Source of the DNA: Suillus spraguei | Lineage: Eukaryota; Basidiomycota; Agaricomycetes; Boletales; Suillaceae | Reading direction: 5' to 3' | NCBI GenBank assembly: GCA_016800925.1 | Contig: JABCPU010000002.1 | Location: 310,001-374,000, forward strand | DNA: 64,000 nucleotides | Shown: positions 49,402 to 62,123 of the stretch, one piece after another | Position numbering within the stretch: the first letter of the stretch is position 1 | Layout of the letters: each line of letters begins with the position of its first letter | Translations under genes and position numbers: made by a program | Notes under the pieces: generated by a model | What the model was told of the DNA's origin: nothing | What the model saw: only the letters and a program-made list of their open reading frames with translations | Databases searched by the model: none

Positions 49402-50793
49402 TCATCTTCTCTTGTATTCACAAGGTTTCAGAATACCGCCACTCGACATCACTTTCGACCACTCTTTATCCGTCCTCAATGTGCGAGCTACTTTCTTGAA
49501 TTCAAACAAGGTAAAATGACTGTTGTGATCATCCTGGATTGTGAAAAATTTCAGTCCGTCCCACCGTGTACTCCGGAGGCGCTTTACCTTTGCTTTCATC
49601 TTGAATCCAACAGAGTTAATTAACGACACAAACGCATCCACATCGGTAAAGCGACTGGCAACTTCCGCGATTTTTAACTCCCCCCTAGATCAAATTAAGC
49701 ACACCAGACATTATGTGACAGCGCAGGACGTACCCGGGTTTCAGAACCCTCCATGCTTCCCGGATGCACACGGGCCAGTTGGTTCCCATAAGGCTAAGGG
49801 CACACACAACTACATCCACAACTTGCGCTTCACCTTCAGACATCTGGGATGATGAAGGTTCAGAACCAGGAAGAGGCACATGTGAACATATGTCCGCCGC
49901 CACGATATAGGCACCGTCGGATATTAGGTCAAAGGACAGTACTTTCAGCTTCTTCAGAGAAAGGCCGCGAGCAAGCGTCGCATCCCCGCAGCCGAGATCC
50001 GCTATGATTGTGTTTTGAGGGTAAGATGACAACTGAGAAATGTAATGTGACACAGGATTTGATGGCCACGACTGCACCTGGTGTCGAAAACCAGAGTGAT
50101 ACTGCATACAGATGTATATGACGGTTCCCTTGAAGCAATAATGATACAATTACACACATCATGAAAGACCGCTGGGTCTTCTTTCATCATTCTCACCGCC
50201 TCTGAGCTGTCGGATTTGTAGAGCAATTCATTTATCCACCTGCACCGTGACCACTTGTGATATGCATTAGAACATTATGTATCAGGATACATACCTAAAG
50301 CGAGCGCCGTCAAGACTCTCTTTCATGCCCTTCTGCAAGTTTGTGAGGCCCGAGACTTCATCAACTGCGGGCGAAACATTTTGTGGCTGTTGTTCAGATT
50401 TTCTACTATCGGGCTTTAAGCCTTTCTTTTGCTTTATTTTCTTGCGTAGCCCCGAACCCCCCTTCACCGATTGGTTGATTGCGCTCCCCTCAATGGACCC
50501 ACCAGGGAAGGATGAAACCTCCTCCTTTCCAGAGTTTGCGTGTTCAACCTCAGCGTCCAGCCCCTCAGTGGTCTTCTTGTGATTCTTCTTTTTCTTCTTT
50601 GGCCCTTGCTTATCCTCCTGGTGTTTTCCAACATTTCCAAGTTTTCGCATAAGCTTGTCTAGGTTGACTTCGACAGATTGCATTTTGTCAGCATCTTGAG
50701 CTGCGGGTCGCTTGCGTTTTTTGGAAGTTGACTCTATCAATTTTGAAACTGGAGCAGCAGGACAGACCACCCAGGAACCTCGAATAGTGCCAT
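49402..50793 (-). CDS. RRP8: 25S rRNA (m1A) methyltransferase RRP8; one frame break
   Basis: Five exons (50793-50295, 50239-50158, 50101-49734, 49684-49588, 49533-49402) encode about 392 residues. The N-terminal 150 residues are Lys-rich and disordered (nucleolar). The methyltransferase domain has RWINELLYKSDSSEAVRMMKE, FRHQVQSWPSNPVSHYI, the SAM motif IADLGCGDATLA, ADICSHVPL and CALSLMGTNWPVCIREAWRVL. Rrp8 methylates an adenine of 25S rRNA in the nucleolus (family knowledge). The first 11 residues (MALFEVPGWSV) and PAAPVSKLIESTSKKRKRP lie in different frames. One extra C in a CC pair (plus strand GG at 50760-50761) joins them, so the break is probably a base error. Confidence 0.87.
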
Positions 50794-51285
50794 CAGATGT
50801 AGTATGGGATGTGCCGAGTACAGACCGTCTTCAAAATCATTGGTGTTATTGATCCTGATTCGAGTGTTTGGTGTGGTTTGCAATTATTCTCTCATTCGCG
50901 CCTCGAGGCCGTGATAATCAAATGAATATCCCTAGTGATCTCACCATCAGACAGGGATGACTCTGCACAGCAGAACCAGTATAAATCCTCTCGAGCTTCT
51001 ACGTATTGATTGGTGATCCGTGCTTCACCACAACTCGTGGATGCGGTGAGGAGGACACTCGGACGCGGCATGTGACACGGTAACTTACTAGGTTTCTCCT
51101 AATAGTACTACCTCATCGGGATCACGCACACAGCTTGGATAGGTTCTTCACGCTTGGCCTCGTGCTTCACACCCTAGAACGAAACACGCGGCAGACAGCC
51201 TGGAAGCTTCTTAACAGAAGCACGCGCCGACGCCTATTTACCTACTGCCTGTATTTTATCTCGAATCATCCAGATTCTCTCTAGC
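50794..51285. other. divergent promoter region, RRP8 / HerA-like gene
   Basis: No gene is seen in this 490-bp gap between two divergent starts. Confidence 0.5.
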
Positions 51286-53660
51286 ATGTCTGCCAAAGGC
51301 AAAGAGAAGATGACCGCTACAGCAACGGACCGCGTCGAAGGGACGCCGCCATCTAAGGACGGCGTACTCAAGCAGTCCATCCCTCGCAGGATGCAGCCAG
51401 ACGCTGTACAGACCACGGCATCTTTTGTAAGCGCTCGTTTTGTGTAAATCTCTCAGTACGTAACTTCGCAATGACAGTCAAAGCCTCCTCCTTCGCCTTC
51501 TATTTCTGTAAATCGAACCAATGGTAATACTGTGCAACCATTGTTGCCAAACAATTCGCACATATCCCTTGCGCGACAAACATTGGTTTGGCGAATCCTT
51601 TATTGACAAATATAAATTCACGGATTCTTGTCTTTACCAGTCTCCTTCCCCACGTACGTCACACATCTCCATAATGCCAATTACAATAACTCAAACACAA
51701 GCCACACGACCAGGAGAGGTAAGCCTATGTTCTACGATTAAATAACGATCTAAGAGGGCTACTCTCTCAGCTAAATAAGCACTCTGTCACAAACTCCAGC
51801 ACAGTGAGTGTATTTGCAATCATACGCATCATTAAAATATTTTCACTGAGGCTCGGGCAGTGCTCTGGCGCTTCCGTCGCTCCTCGGGATCCTGCCCATG
51901 TATGCGTATTGTGTTAGTGCAAAGTCTGGCCGACTCACAGGTGAACTATGTTTAGGAGGAGTTGGAGCTTCTTCATGACAGTATCAGTGATGTCCGAGGA
52001 AGAAGCAAGGATCATGAACTTCGCACAGCCCCAATCATAACTCGTGATGCATACATTGCGGCAGGTTATCGTGAAGGCGCCACTCAGTACGGCGTCTTGG
52101 GCAGTATTTTGTCCATCCAGTAAGGCAACCCGTAGTTGTTGCATTCGTAGACCGACTACTGATACGTTTCACAGCAATAAAAATAATGTTCCATACAAGC
52201 CAGTGAATCCTCAGCTCTATGTGAACACGGTATGAAACTCCTTCGTGTGAAGCGTTATTTCATTTTTTGCACCTCCAGAATGCACCCTTCTCTGCTGTGG
52301 TCTGTGGGGTTCAGGGCTCAGGAAAGTCCCACACGGTTTCTTTACTTCTCGAGAGCATGTTTATTCCGAATATGCGCTCTACTGGCACCCTGCAGAAGCC
52401 GTTGTCGGGGCTCGTTCTCCACTTTGGAGAAGGAGGTCCCAACTCCCGACCTAGTGAAGCTGCATGGATCAGTTCATCCCACATGCCCGGTGTACAAACG
52501 CCGTCCGTCAAGGTTTACGTTTCACGTTCTTCTCTGAATACCATGAGGGCTGTCTATGCGCCCCTGGGTGACGGGGTCACCGTCGAACCATTGTTCTTCA
52601 CTCAAGATGAGTTGGATGCCCAAGCCTTTTTGTCCATGATGGCTGTCGGCTCCTCCGAATCAGCTCCGCTCTATATTCAGGGTATTTTGGTCCGTGTTTT
52701 TCTTTTGAAGACTTTGCTTCTATGACACCACAATTCCCGTAGTCGATTCTCCGTGACCTTGGGGAAAACTTCACTTATCCCGAATTTATGCGGCAGTTGG
52801 ATGTGAAGAAGGAGTCATTCAACAACATGCAGCTCGCAGGTCTTGAGCAGAGGATGGCGCTTCTCACCTCCTTCATGAACCCAAACATGCAGCCGCAGAC
52901 CCGCTTTGCAGAATCACAGCTCACGATCATTGATTTATCAGACCCGTTCATTGATCCAGCATCAGCATGTGGACTGTTTGAAATAATCACTCGCCTGTTT
53001 GTCAGAGCAGACGTGGGGACTGGGAAAGTGCTGGTAGTTGATGAAGCCCACAAGGTTTGCACTTTGAAATCGAACTATTCGGTGTCATTGACGATTTGTT
53101 GTCACAGTACCTGTCGCCAACGAAAGGCTCCTCTGGCTTGACTAAGTCTCTCCTGACATTGACCAGAGAGCAGCGTCACCTAGCGATGCGCGTCATCATC
53201 AGTACGCAAGGTACTTAGCACTTATATTTTCTTCATGTCGGGTCCCCATCCCTTGTCTGCCAGAACCCACGGTCGTGCCACCCGTTCTGCTTGACCTATG
53301 TACTGTCGCGATATTGCATCGGTTCTCCTCCCCATCGTGGTGGGAACATCTGGCAAAACATGTATCAGCTGACCTATCAGCAGAAGACGCCTTTGATCGC
53401 GTTGTTAGACTGCAGGTGCGTTGTCGAGCTCAATATATAGCGCTGCGATTCAACCTGATATCGCTGCTCAGACCGGTGAAGCGATTGTGCTTGCGCCCTC
53501 TGGCCTGGGGGTATTTCCAGATACACCCGATACTGCCAGGATGGGACATATAGCCCCAGTACCGAAACTTGGACAATTTGGTCGCCGCTACGTGCTTATG
53601 AAGACTAGACGCAAGATAACGAGAGATGGTGGAGCATCGATACTCGTGGTTGATGGCTGA
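51286..53660 (+). CDS. HerA/FtsK-superfamily P-loop ATPase
   Basis: The first exons are 51286-51426 and 51478-51507; the next ones to about 51950 are unresolved. From 51957 the chain is clear to the stop at 53660: ELELLHDSISDVRG, TRDAYIAAGYREGATQYGVL, Walker A VCGVQGSGKSHTVSLLL (52300-52350), LRDLGENFTYPEFMRQL, Walker B KVLVVDEAHKY (53025-53060 and next exon), then LTLTREQRHLAMRVIISTQEPTVVPP with the Gln sensor, and FSSPSWWEHLAKH. The Walker B DEAH, TREQR helix and STQ strand are the hallmarks of the HerA-FtsK group of DNA-pumping ATPases (family knowledge). No membrane segment. The role in fungi is unknown; the short C-terminus (GQFGRRYVLMKT) is basic. Confidence 0.72.
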
Positions 53661-54138
53661 GTTGTGCAAGAGCCCGTGGACGCGGAGCGGGGTTTGTCGT
53701 TCCTGCTCTTGCAATGCGGTGAAGTTAGCGATTAGCGCATATTTAGTTATCTTATTTACGCCCGTCGAGGTATGAGATGAATCTTGGCGTGTAATACAAT
53801 GTAATGTTTATAACGTACGAATGTATGCATGCGGCGGGTACAACAGTCAAAAGAAACGACAATGAGACGTATATGGGATAACTAATTAGCAGTGTACCAG
53901 TATGTGCGAATGTTCCATGCTGGAAGAGAATGCAGGGCTAAAACGATTGAAGCAAAGGTATTCTATGGTGCTTGAAGATATTATACTGATTGATGGACAC
54001 AGGCAACTCGGTGGGGATTGGTTGAAACATGGCGAAAAAACACCATGATGGAAGTGAATAAGTGGTATCCAAGTCTACTAGCTATCCGTCAACATGCGTC
54101 CCTGGGATTATAAAAAAAAATAACGTGCATGTCCGACA
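53661..54138. other. spacer between convergent genes
   Basis: No gene is seen. Confidence 0.5.
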
Positions 54139-56431
54139 TCATGAGACGACCCGCATAGGACTTCCAGGCGGTAACAAGTAGTCATCTACGTGGACACCGT
54201 GCGATAGTGGACTCGATTCCGCAGTACCGGAACCTGTCATCTTCTTATTGCGACGACCAAGAAGGGTTGCGTTGTCCATATCTAACTGAAAACCTTGGCC
54301 ACCAGGTTGACGGCGACCGCGATCTCTTGGACCAGCGCGACCGTCCAAAAGACTACGATCTGCTTGATTATGTCCACCGATGATATTGCGCTTTGCGACG
54401 GTCTTCGCTCCGGCACCAGGTAATACACCCTGTGTAAACGGTATTGGTGCACGAGTTTCAAGCTCCCCTCTCCTGCTCCGCGCATCATGTACGAGGACTT
54501 TGTCGTCAGCGTTATCTTCCTCGTCCTCATTAAGCCCGTGCAGGAATCCCCGGGTACCGGCACCGCCACGACCATTGTATGCACGTCTACGTGCACCTTC
54601 TTCTTCCATACGGTGGACTGCATAGGTAATGTCGAATGCTTCCTTCAGCGTTGCGAGACCAGGAGAACGGGCCTCTAAAACGCCACCACGAGCAGCAGTA
54701 AGTAGAGGAGAGTCAAGCGGAGGAGAGTTGGCATAAACAGGAGGACTGGATGGTGCCGGGGCTGGGGCAGGAGCGGCAGTGCACCACGGGTGAGCAAGGA
54801 ACTCATCTATGGTATATCTTTGAGCAGGGTCTACGCATAACAGATGTTGAATGAGATCCTTCGCTGGGCGATTAGTCAATAATGGTATTTTAGATAGAAG
54901 GTTCGAAAATAATACCAGAATGGCTGACATCATCCCACCACGGACTCAAAAACGTGTAGTATCCCCGCGCGACCTTCTCTGTCAAGACGTTGATACTCTC
55001 GTCGTAGAACGGGGGGAACCCGCAAAGGAGTGTGTAAAGCACGCAGCCGAGTGCCCACATGTCTACACTTTGTGAATAACGCTCATCCTTGACGATTTCG
55101 GGGGCAGTATAGCCAACGGTTCCGCATGGCGTCATCGTTTCTTCGTTCCAGATCACTTTTGATAAGCCAAAATCTGCAATCTTGATTCGCCCGATTCCAC
55201 CTCCACCAACCCCCGGGATAAATTCGCCTTCATCTTCCTTCTCCTCGTCATACGGACGTTGTACGGGCCTACTGGAAGGAATGATGGGTATCCGCTCGAA
55301 TAACAAATTTTCCGGTTTGATATCCCTATGATAAGCAAATGTTAGCGAACGTCATCGCGTCTCAGGAAATGTAGATACCGATGTACAACGCCACGTTCCT
55401 CGTGAAGATAACGGATACCTTGTGCAACCTGAAGAATCACGTGTCTTGCTAGATTCTCACTGAAATATGTCAACTTGACGATCTGGTGGAACAATTCCCC
55501 GCCCTCCATGACTGCGTGCGATCATAAGTTACCGGTGCGGGAAAAATAACAATCACACATACGTTCCATAACCAGAAAGTAGTATTCTGGTGATTCGGAA
55601 AATGAGATCAACTTTACGATCGATGGGTGATTTGTTCCCCTCATGATTTGCACCTCTGTGATCTAGATCAGTACCGGGAATGATCAGAAAAACATGTCAC
55701 ACCTTTCAAAATATTGGCTCGCTGCATGAAGATAACACGATTAGCGATACGTGGAACCATTCATTTCCAAACGTCACCTCTGTCATGCGCGGCTTTTTCT
55801 TGAACTGAATATTGAGATGTTTTTCGCCGGCCTAACAGAGGGACAACAAGACACAAGCAGGGCAGGAGTGTCACGAACCAAAACCGATAGGTAGGGTGGG
55901 AGTAGTGTGGAGGACAATGTACGTGAACTATGTGAGGGGCGGGGGTACGTATCTACTTACCTGTGAAGCATTCAACTCAAATTTGCGAACGACTTTCACT
56001 ATGAAAAAGTTGATCAGCAGGTTATGACAGGAGAAGAATTCAAGAAGTCAACCTGCGACTGTCTGCCCAGTTGTTAGATCTACTGCCTTGTAGACATTTG
56101 AAAATGCACCACTGGATAAGACGTTAAACGTTGAATGTCTAATGCCATGACAGATAATACGACACTCACTCTCCCATCTTGTCTAGTAGCTTGAAATTAT
56201 CCAAGCCTTTATAAACGGGCAGTTTGCTCTTTGGCTCTCGATCCTCAGGTACGGTCTTGTTGATTTGTTGATGCCGTGTGTCGGGTGCAGGCTCAGGCTG
56301 AGGTGTATTCTCAGGCTGTTGCTGCTGCTTCTCATGTTGACGCTGTTTCTCAGGCTGCTGGTGTTTCTGAAGATCCTGTTCAGCTCGGAGCTTAGCCTGC
56401 TGCTGTGACTCCTGTTGTTGCTGTTGTTGTT

Positions 56432-56462
<31 letters not shown>

Positions 56463-56650
56463 TCGGTGCTGTGGCTGGTGACTTGACTCCGGCACAGGTG
56501 TAATGTATGGCTGGGGGTCAGAGTCAGGATGCCGGTGGTGATGATGCTTGCGGATGAGATCTGGGGGAAGTAGTAGTGTGACTCAGCTGGCTGTCTTCCA
56601 AAATGAAAAAAGAGGAATATACTCTTGAAAGCGTCCACGACTGCTGGCAT
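54139..56650 (-). CDS. RCK/Srk1-type CaMK-family protein kinase
   Basis: Ten exons (56650-56623, 56560-56170, 56111-56053, 55998-55961, 55831-55778, 55721-55703, 55655-55563, 55511-55379, 55325-54916, 54863-54139) give 649 residues. N-terminus MPAVVDAFKNLIRKHHHHRH, then a polyGln tract. The kinase domain has GDGAFSNV (139-146), VAVK (Lys161), HRDIKPENLL (Asp273), DFG (323) and TPCGTVGYTAPE. About 34 extra residues separate the catalytic loop from DFG, as in Rck1/Rck2/Srk1 kinases. These act below Hog1/Sty1 stress MAPKs (family knowledge). The tail after HPWCTAAP is Pro/Ala-rich and then Arg/Gly-rich. Regulation by a MAPK is inference. Confidence 0.87.
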
Positions 56651-56861
56651 GGTTGGAGGAAGAGGACAAATAATCCGGGAAAGTGAGTTGGCGGTAATGT
56701 GTCCAGAAGCCTTTTTGTTGTTCCAGCCTTCCCAAGTGACGTCACTTTTAGCGACTCCAGTCACGTCACTGCCTCTTACCCAATTTGTGTTGAAATACCG
56801 CATGACTATATTTGCACCGAACTGAACTAGTATATAAATGTATGATATTAAAATATTAATC

Positions 56862-58823
56862 TCATAGATTGCTTCCAGCAATGCTTCCACTAGTACTTTC
56901 TACGTCCCGATCCCAATAATCTGTTCGATCCCTCGGCGGGGTATGAACAAGTAGCAAATTTCGTGCAGGAGAATACCCTGCCAAGCTTACCGTGCTTTGC
57001 CTATTCTTGAGCACCGGCGCAGTTCTCGGTATTACAAGAGCCGGGCGACTGCGTGCATTCAACGAGCCTATAGGAACGCCCCGCACGCTCCCACTCGGTG
57101 CAATTTGCTCGCCTGTGTCGCCTGTTTGCCTGCTAACCTCATTGGCGGGCTGTCCCACTTCTTCGTGGTTGTTCCCATTGGCCCACGTTATGATGAACAC
57201 TCCCACAAATGTCGCACCACAGCCATACGTAAATGTGACCATTTGGTGAAATGTGGCCCGTTGGAAGTCCTTATAAAGGACAGCGGATCCGATGACAGCA
57301 GATAGCGTGAACAGCACAAATTGCGTAGGGATGACGATTTTGGAGTCAAAATGCTTCAACGCACGGTTCAGAAACAGTATTTGGAGAACGCCTGTGACGA
57401 TTAGAACCTGAACAAGATCAGCAAATGAAACGAAATGGAAAGTGATGCTAAAGTACCGCAAGGACGGGATAGGTTACCCATTCCGCAAATATCTTGCCCC
57501 ATTCTTCTGTCAGCAACGTGGAGATAGCCTTAGTCGCTAGAACCGTAAATTCACCTGACCTTGCACATGAGCTCATATTTGGTTTGATTCAAACGACAAC
57601 CTTACCAAATATTGCACAAAGCCCTACGTCAACAACCACAATTCGCCTACCGAAACCACCTTCGCTGAGCCCCGCCAGCACCACAGCCCCTACCAGGTAT
57701 ATAATACTAAATACTACAAACGAACGTTGTGATATAGCCGCAATCAAGGCATCTGGCGTAAGGGGTGGTGGACCCTCATCGGAAGAAGGTGTAGAAAGAA
57801 CAACAGTGATCGCTCCGATCATTGCACACAAGATACCAGCGAGATCGTGCTGAAAACTCCGTAAACATGATGATCCGACTGCTGCCCAGGTACAATCTTA
57901 CCACGCGAAAATGCTCTTTCAAAATGAGTGGAGCGAAGAAGCAGTTAGCAATCAGTGCGAACTGCAATATCAATCAGTAAATATAGAAACATCTAAGAAA
58001 ATGCACTGACAGTGCCTAGAGGAGCGACTACAGAGGCTGGTGCAAACGCGTAGGATATGAAGTTGCCCGTTTCTCCAATGTTCATTAAAATGAATCCAGA
58101 CCACCTGAAACCATATTTGTCACCAGTGGCAGGACCTTCTAGAATTAAAAAAACTGACCATATCTTCGAGCGCAAATAGTCACTCTCCGTACCTTCTTCC
58201 CAGAACTCAGGTGAGGGAGGCGCTCGCCTGCTATTGCCGTTCAGTGCAACTATCCGCTCTGATGGGATCACATCTACTGGAATCGCCAATGTTCCTTGGG
58301 TATGTGATGCATTTTCCTTAATGCCGCCATGCGGACTAAGATGGAATGGGATAAACCGCGATACAAAGCTGGATTTCCTTGAAGGCTGTCCCGGCCTCCA
58401 TCCACGTGCAGAAGAGGTGCTCTTCCTGCTCCTCGAGTCATCGCGTCTAGTTCCGGGTGAGGTACTAGTGCCATAACGTGCACGTGAACGACTGGCAGAA
58501 GAGCCCTGGATCAAGGGCTGTGTCTCGGACCCATGAGAGGAGGCAAAGGGATCACTAGATGGCCTCTGATCATGTGGTGATATGGAACGCAGTGCATCGC
58601 TCGATACATGTAATTCGCGTTCCATCCTCGCCTGTTTTTGAGCCTTTTCGAGTCGGATATGTGCAAGCTTTTGTAAATTAAGCGCAAGCGAGATAAGCAC
58701 GTTCCCCGCAATGGCTACAGTTATGCCGATGACGGTCTGCAATGTGAGGTGCGGCAGGCCAATACCCGGCTCATCTATGCTGGCCGTGTACTTCCTGCCC
58801 TCAGACCATGATGGTACATCCAT
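56862..58823 (-). CDS. NIPA-family (DUF803) magnesium transporter
   Basis: Six exons (58823-58159, 58104-58011, 57961-57902, 57849-57606, 57554-57457, 57407-56862) give 568 residues. A first helix (TVIGITVAIAGNVLISLALNL) is followed by a Ser/Arg-rich loop of about 150 residues. Then come the NIPA/DMT helices: WWSGFILMNIGETGNFISYA, PASVVAPLGTFALIANCFFA, GILCAMIGAITVVLS, FTVLATKAISTLLTEEWG and FLNRALKHFDSKIVIPTQFV. The tail is Ser/Arg-rich and cytosolic. NIPA proteins move Mg2+ (family knowledge). The inserted loop after helix 1 is longer than in animal NIPAs. The gene is intact and divergent from SEC12. Confidence 0.9.
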
Positions 58824-59258
58824 GTCCGCGATAAATCAATTACGAACAACAGCCTATGAGCAGTCTGTGAGTCAGGACAGCATGGTCGAAATCCCCGCGG
58901 ACTGTTAGTGAACTAGCTATTTGATAAGCACCGAATTACTAACGGAGGAGGGCCAGTTGGGGGGTATCGTTACTCGCCCACAGGTCGTCTGCGACTGCAG
59001 ACGTCGTGCACGAGTGCTGCAACTTAGCACGATCAAGTTGAGGTTAGTTCAGGTCAGACGGTCATTCATGGCTAAGATAACTTTTATGATCGCACGTGTT
59101 TGGAAGGTCATTCGCACGTTTATTAATGGCATGCACACGTCGCGCTTTAGAGTATTCCACCAGAGTTACACTCGGTCATCCCGTGCTATATCAGCCTCAG
59201 CTTTACCATAATACTCCACCCTATTACGCTCTTTTCAATCAGTCAACACGGTCACACA
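58824..59258. promoter_or_regulatory. shared divergent promoter, NIPA / SEC12
   Basis: A 435-bp gap between two divergent starts. No motif was assigned. Confidence 0.45.
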
Positions 59259-61061
59259 ATGCGCGCGCAGCATACTACTCACTCCCTTCCCGCGTTTCCA
59301 GTGTATTCATGTGCGTTCGTGGCCTCTGACCAAATGGTTGTTGGAGGCGGAGGTGGTGCTGCCAAGACTGGAATTAAGAATAAATTGGTGAGCAACTGGA
59401 ACCATGTTCAAAATTACAGTCTGACGTATGTGGGGTAGAGGCTATTCAATGTCTCCCAAGACAGACAGCTTAAGATGCTCTATGAGCATGAGCTGGAGAA
59501 AGGCGAGGACGCCCCTATGAGTATTGCAGCTCACCCAGAGGTCTGTCACGCTACTCTATTGACAGTAAACAACGTTTTCAAACATTCATAGAGCAGGAGC
59601 TTTGTCTGTGGAATTAATAGCTCTGAAGAACGCTTGAAGAAGGGCGAAAACGAGAACTGCAGGGTGTTTTCAATTAGTGAATCTGGAAACGCGTACGATC
59701 GGTCGTATTTATATTTATTCACAACACTGACCATTCCCTATAGCCTAATTAAAGGAGCTACGCAAGGGACATTGACCTCAGGAGCTCTTGAGGACTACCA
59801 GGTAGCTCATTCTTTATTGAAATTACTCTACATCTTACACCGACAACGCAGCGCGTAACCGTCTTATCACCGGATGGAAAACTCTTGGCAGTGGCTGGGG
59901 AACGTGATGTAAAAGACAGCACTATCATTGTCTGCGTGGACTAACTCTGTTATAGTTGTCTCTTCTTGCATTTCCTTCTCTTTCGCCTGTCGCTCAGTCT
60001 GTCCAAGTACCCAAAGGTGAAATTTACGATGCGACATTCTCATCGACACATGTGTGTCCTCACCTCGTTCATTCCATCTCATGCTCCTCACAACGCCTCC
60101 TCACAGCTTGTACTGGCCACCAGTCTGAACCTGTTAGTATATGCACTTCCAAAGCCACCTTTGGAAGATAGTGGTGAGAAATCACCAAAGAAGAGAAAGG
60201 GCAAACAAAAAGGTAAAGGCAAGGAGAAGGAAGTACCTTCTAGGACACCGAGCCAAACTTTTGAACTGCGGCTTGTGGACACGATCGACGTTCCTTTGGT
60301 TCCTGGCGTTCCTGCACAGTCTGTTGTTACATTTCGCGCAGCACGGTAAGTCAGATAATAGACATTCACATGTTGTGGAATTATAATAATTTGTTGTAGC
60401 TTTCACCCTTCAGATTACAACACGTTGTTTACGGCAGTTAATACTGTTGCGCCTCGCGTGAAGAAATCAAAGACGGGCAAAAAGCAGGCTTACATATTGA
60501 AATGGAGAGTCAACCTCCTTGGAGAGCAGAATTCTACTCGGTCCATATCAGTAGAGGGCTCCCGCAAAGCGGGTGAAGGTGGCTTGACGTGTTTTGACAT
60601 TAGGTCTGTGGTTATTCCTGTCAAAAGCACAAGTCATGTCCCTCTCAGACTTTTTATTTATTTTCAGTCCCAATGGGAAGTTCCTTGCTTTCGGTTCATC
60701 AGACTATTCCTTGGGAATGCTGGACAGTACCTCTTTAAGCGTAAGTCACTAATGAACGCTGAGATCATACACTCATATTGAAACTTAGCCGCTCTTGTCT
60801 ATACTCAAAGCTCATGAATTCCCTATCACCACTGTTCGTTTTAGCCCTACCTCAACGTTGCTCGTATCCGGCGGCGCTGACAACTCGATACGGATCGTTA
60901 CTGTACCAGAGAAGTTTACTGGCCAACGTAAGCTTTTCCAACCGAACCTTAGTGTCAATGAAGTTGACGAGCAATCTGTAGCATGGACCATGATCATTAT
61001 TCTGGCCCTTTTTGTCATATTGGTGGCATTTTTATTGCAAAAGTACATCAGGGAAACGTAA
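59259..61061 (+). CDS. SEC12: Sar1 guanine-nucleotide exchange factor SEC12/PREB; one frame break
   Basis: Nine exons (59259-59387, 59439-59540, 59592-59692, 59744-59801, 59852-59908, 59956-60345, 60400-60603, 60668-60740, 60789-61061) encode about 462 residues. The first propeller blade is typical of PREB/Sec12 (FPVYSCAFVASDQMVVGGGG, CGINSSEERLKKGENENCRVF), with later blades VTVLSPDGKLLAVAGERD and FPITTVRFSPTSTLLVSGGAD. A C-terminal helix (WTMIIILALFVILVAFLL) anchors it in the ER. Sec12 activates Sar1 to start COPII vesicles (family knowledge). In exon 6 the frame changes inside a TGTGTGT run (60051-60057), between DATFSSTHV and VLTSFIPSH. Adding one GT unit or removing one base restores all downstream phases. 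Confidence 0.86.
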
Positions 61062-61267
61062 TTCACTAGAGTGCTACGGAGCACTTCGTAACATAATCCA
61101 ACCCGCTGATGTAGAGCCATGTAACTGTCAAAACGTTTACTACTGCGGACATCGTGTGGCATTTATGGTTCATTATTCCATCATATACATATTAAAGTAG
61201 GCTACAATACATGCTCAAAACACTTCTCGATTGTCGCAAGAAAACCTATAGATGAGTGTTCAAGACT

Positions 61268-62123
61268 CTAGTCATAGTCATCTTCCTCAACAAGTTTCCG
61301 CTTCACACCGTTCGTTTGCGTGTCTCCGGTAGTCTGCACCTCCTCCATTGCGTCATCACCTGAATTATCATCGTCATCATCACCCTCTCCACCAAATAGA
61401 CCATCTGCTTCCTCCGCGTCGCTGTTCTCTTCTAGTGCTTCTGCTGCGACGACAGGTAAAGGTGTGCTAGCACTGATGTCAACGTCGGTCGGTGTTATGG
61501 GGGCTGCATTGGTGTATGGTATGGCAGCGGGTTCCATATCGGCATCATCGTCATCATCCTGACCGTCCGGTAATTCTTCGTCATCATCTTCCTCCTCAAT
61601 CTCTTCGACCTCCTCGTCGTAAAGTTTTGCTTCTGGTGGTGGCTTATTGGGCACGAGATCAAAGTTGACAGCAGTAAGTGTTTCAGACGCGGGTGGAAGC
61701 CTGACACCGAATACTTCTGGTACAGAAGGAAGTGGGGTAGCATTCGTCTGAGATGCTAGTGACAAAATATACTATAGGGAGACATTTGAGGATGCAAGGC
61801 GAATGAAGCAAACAGTATAATCAGCCCACCTCCTTGGGTACGCGACCACCGAACTCCCAACCCACGCGGGCTTGTATAGCGAGGACAACATCATCCATCT
61901 CTATTTTTGACGCGCCAGAGCGCCCTGCATGCTCTGCGTATAACTGTGCATCTGACAGTACTTGGGCAGTATATCGGTGGGCGAACTCTAGGAGTTGATG
62001 CAAAACGCCTGGTTGGGCATCTTGTACCGTTGGTGTGGATGCAAGGAGAAGAGCGATTGCTCTTGCTGTTGGTGGGAGAGTGTCAGCAGGCTGTTGAGTT
62101 GCTGAAGGACGCGCCAGAGACAT
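61268..62123 (-). CDS. TAF9: TFIID/SAGA subunit TAF9
   Basis: Two exons (62123-61830, 61771-61268) give 265 residues. The N-terminal 100 residues form the histone fold (TARAIALLLASTPTVQDAQP, GVLHQLLEFAHRYTAQVLSD, SKIEMDDVVLAIQARVGWEF). Next is the conserved TAF9 block LASQTNATPLPSVPEVFGVRLPP and NFDLVPNKPP, then a long Asp/Glu-rich tail ending in a basic VKRKLVEEDDYD. TAF9 pairs with TAF6 in TFIID and SAGA (family knowledge). Intact. The acidic tail is longer than in yeast Taf9. Confidence 0.92.
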
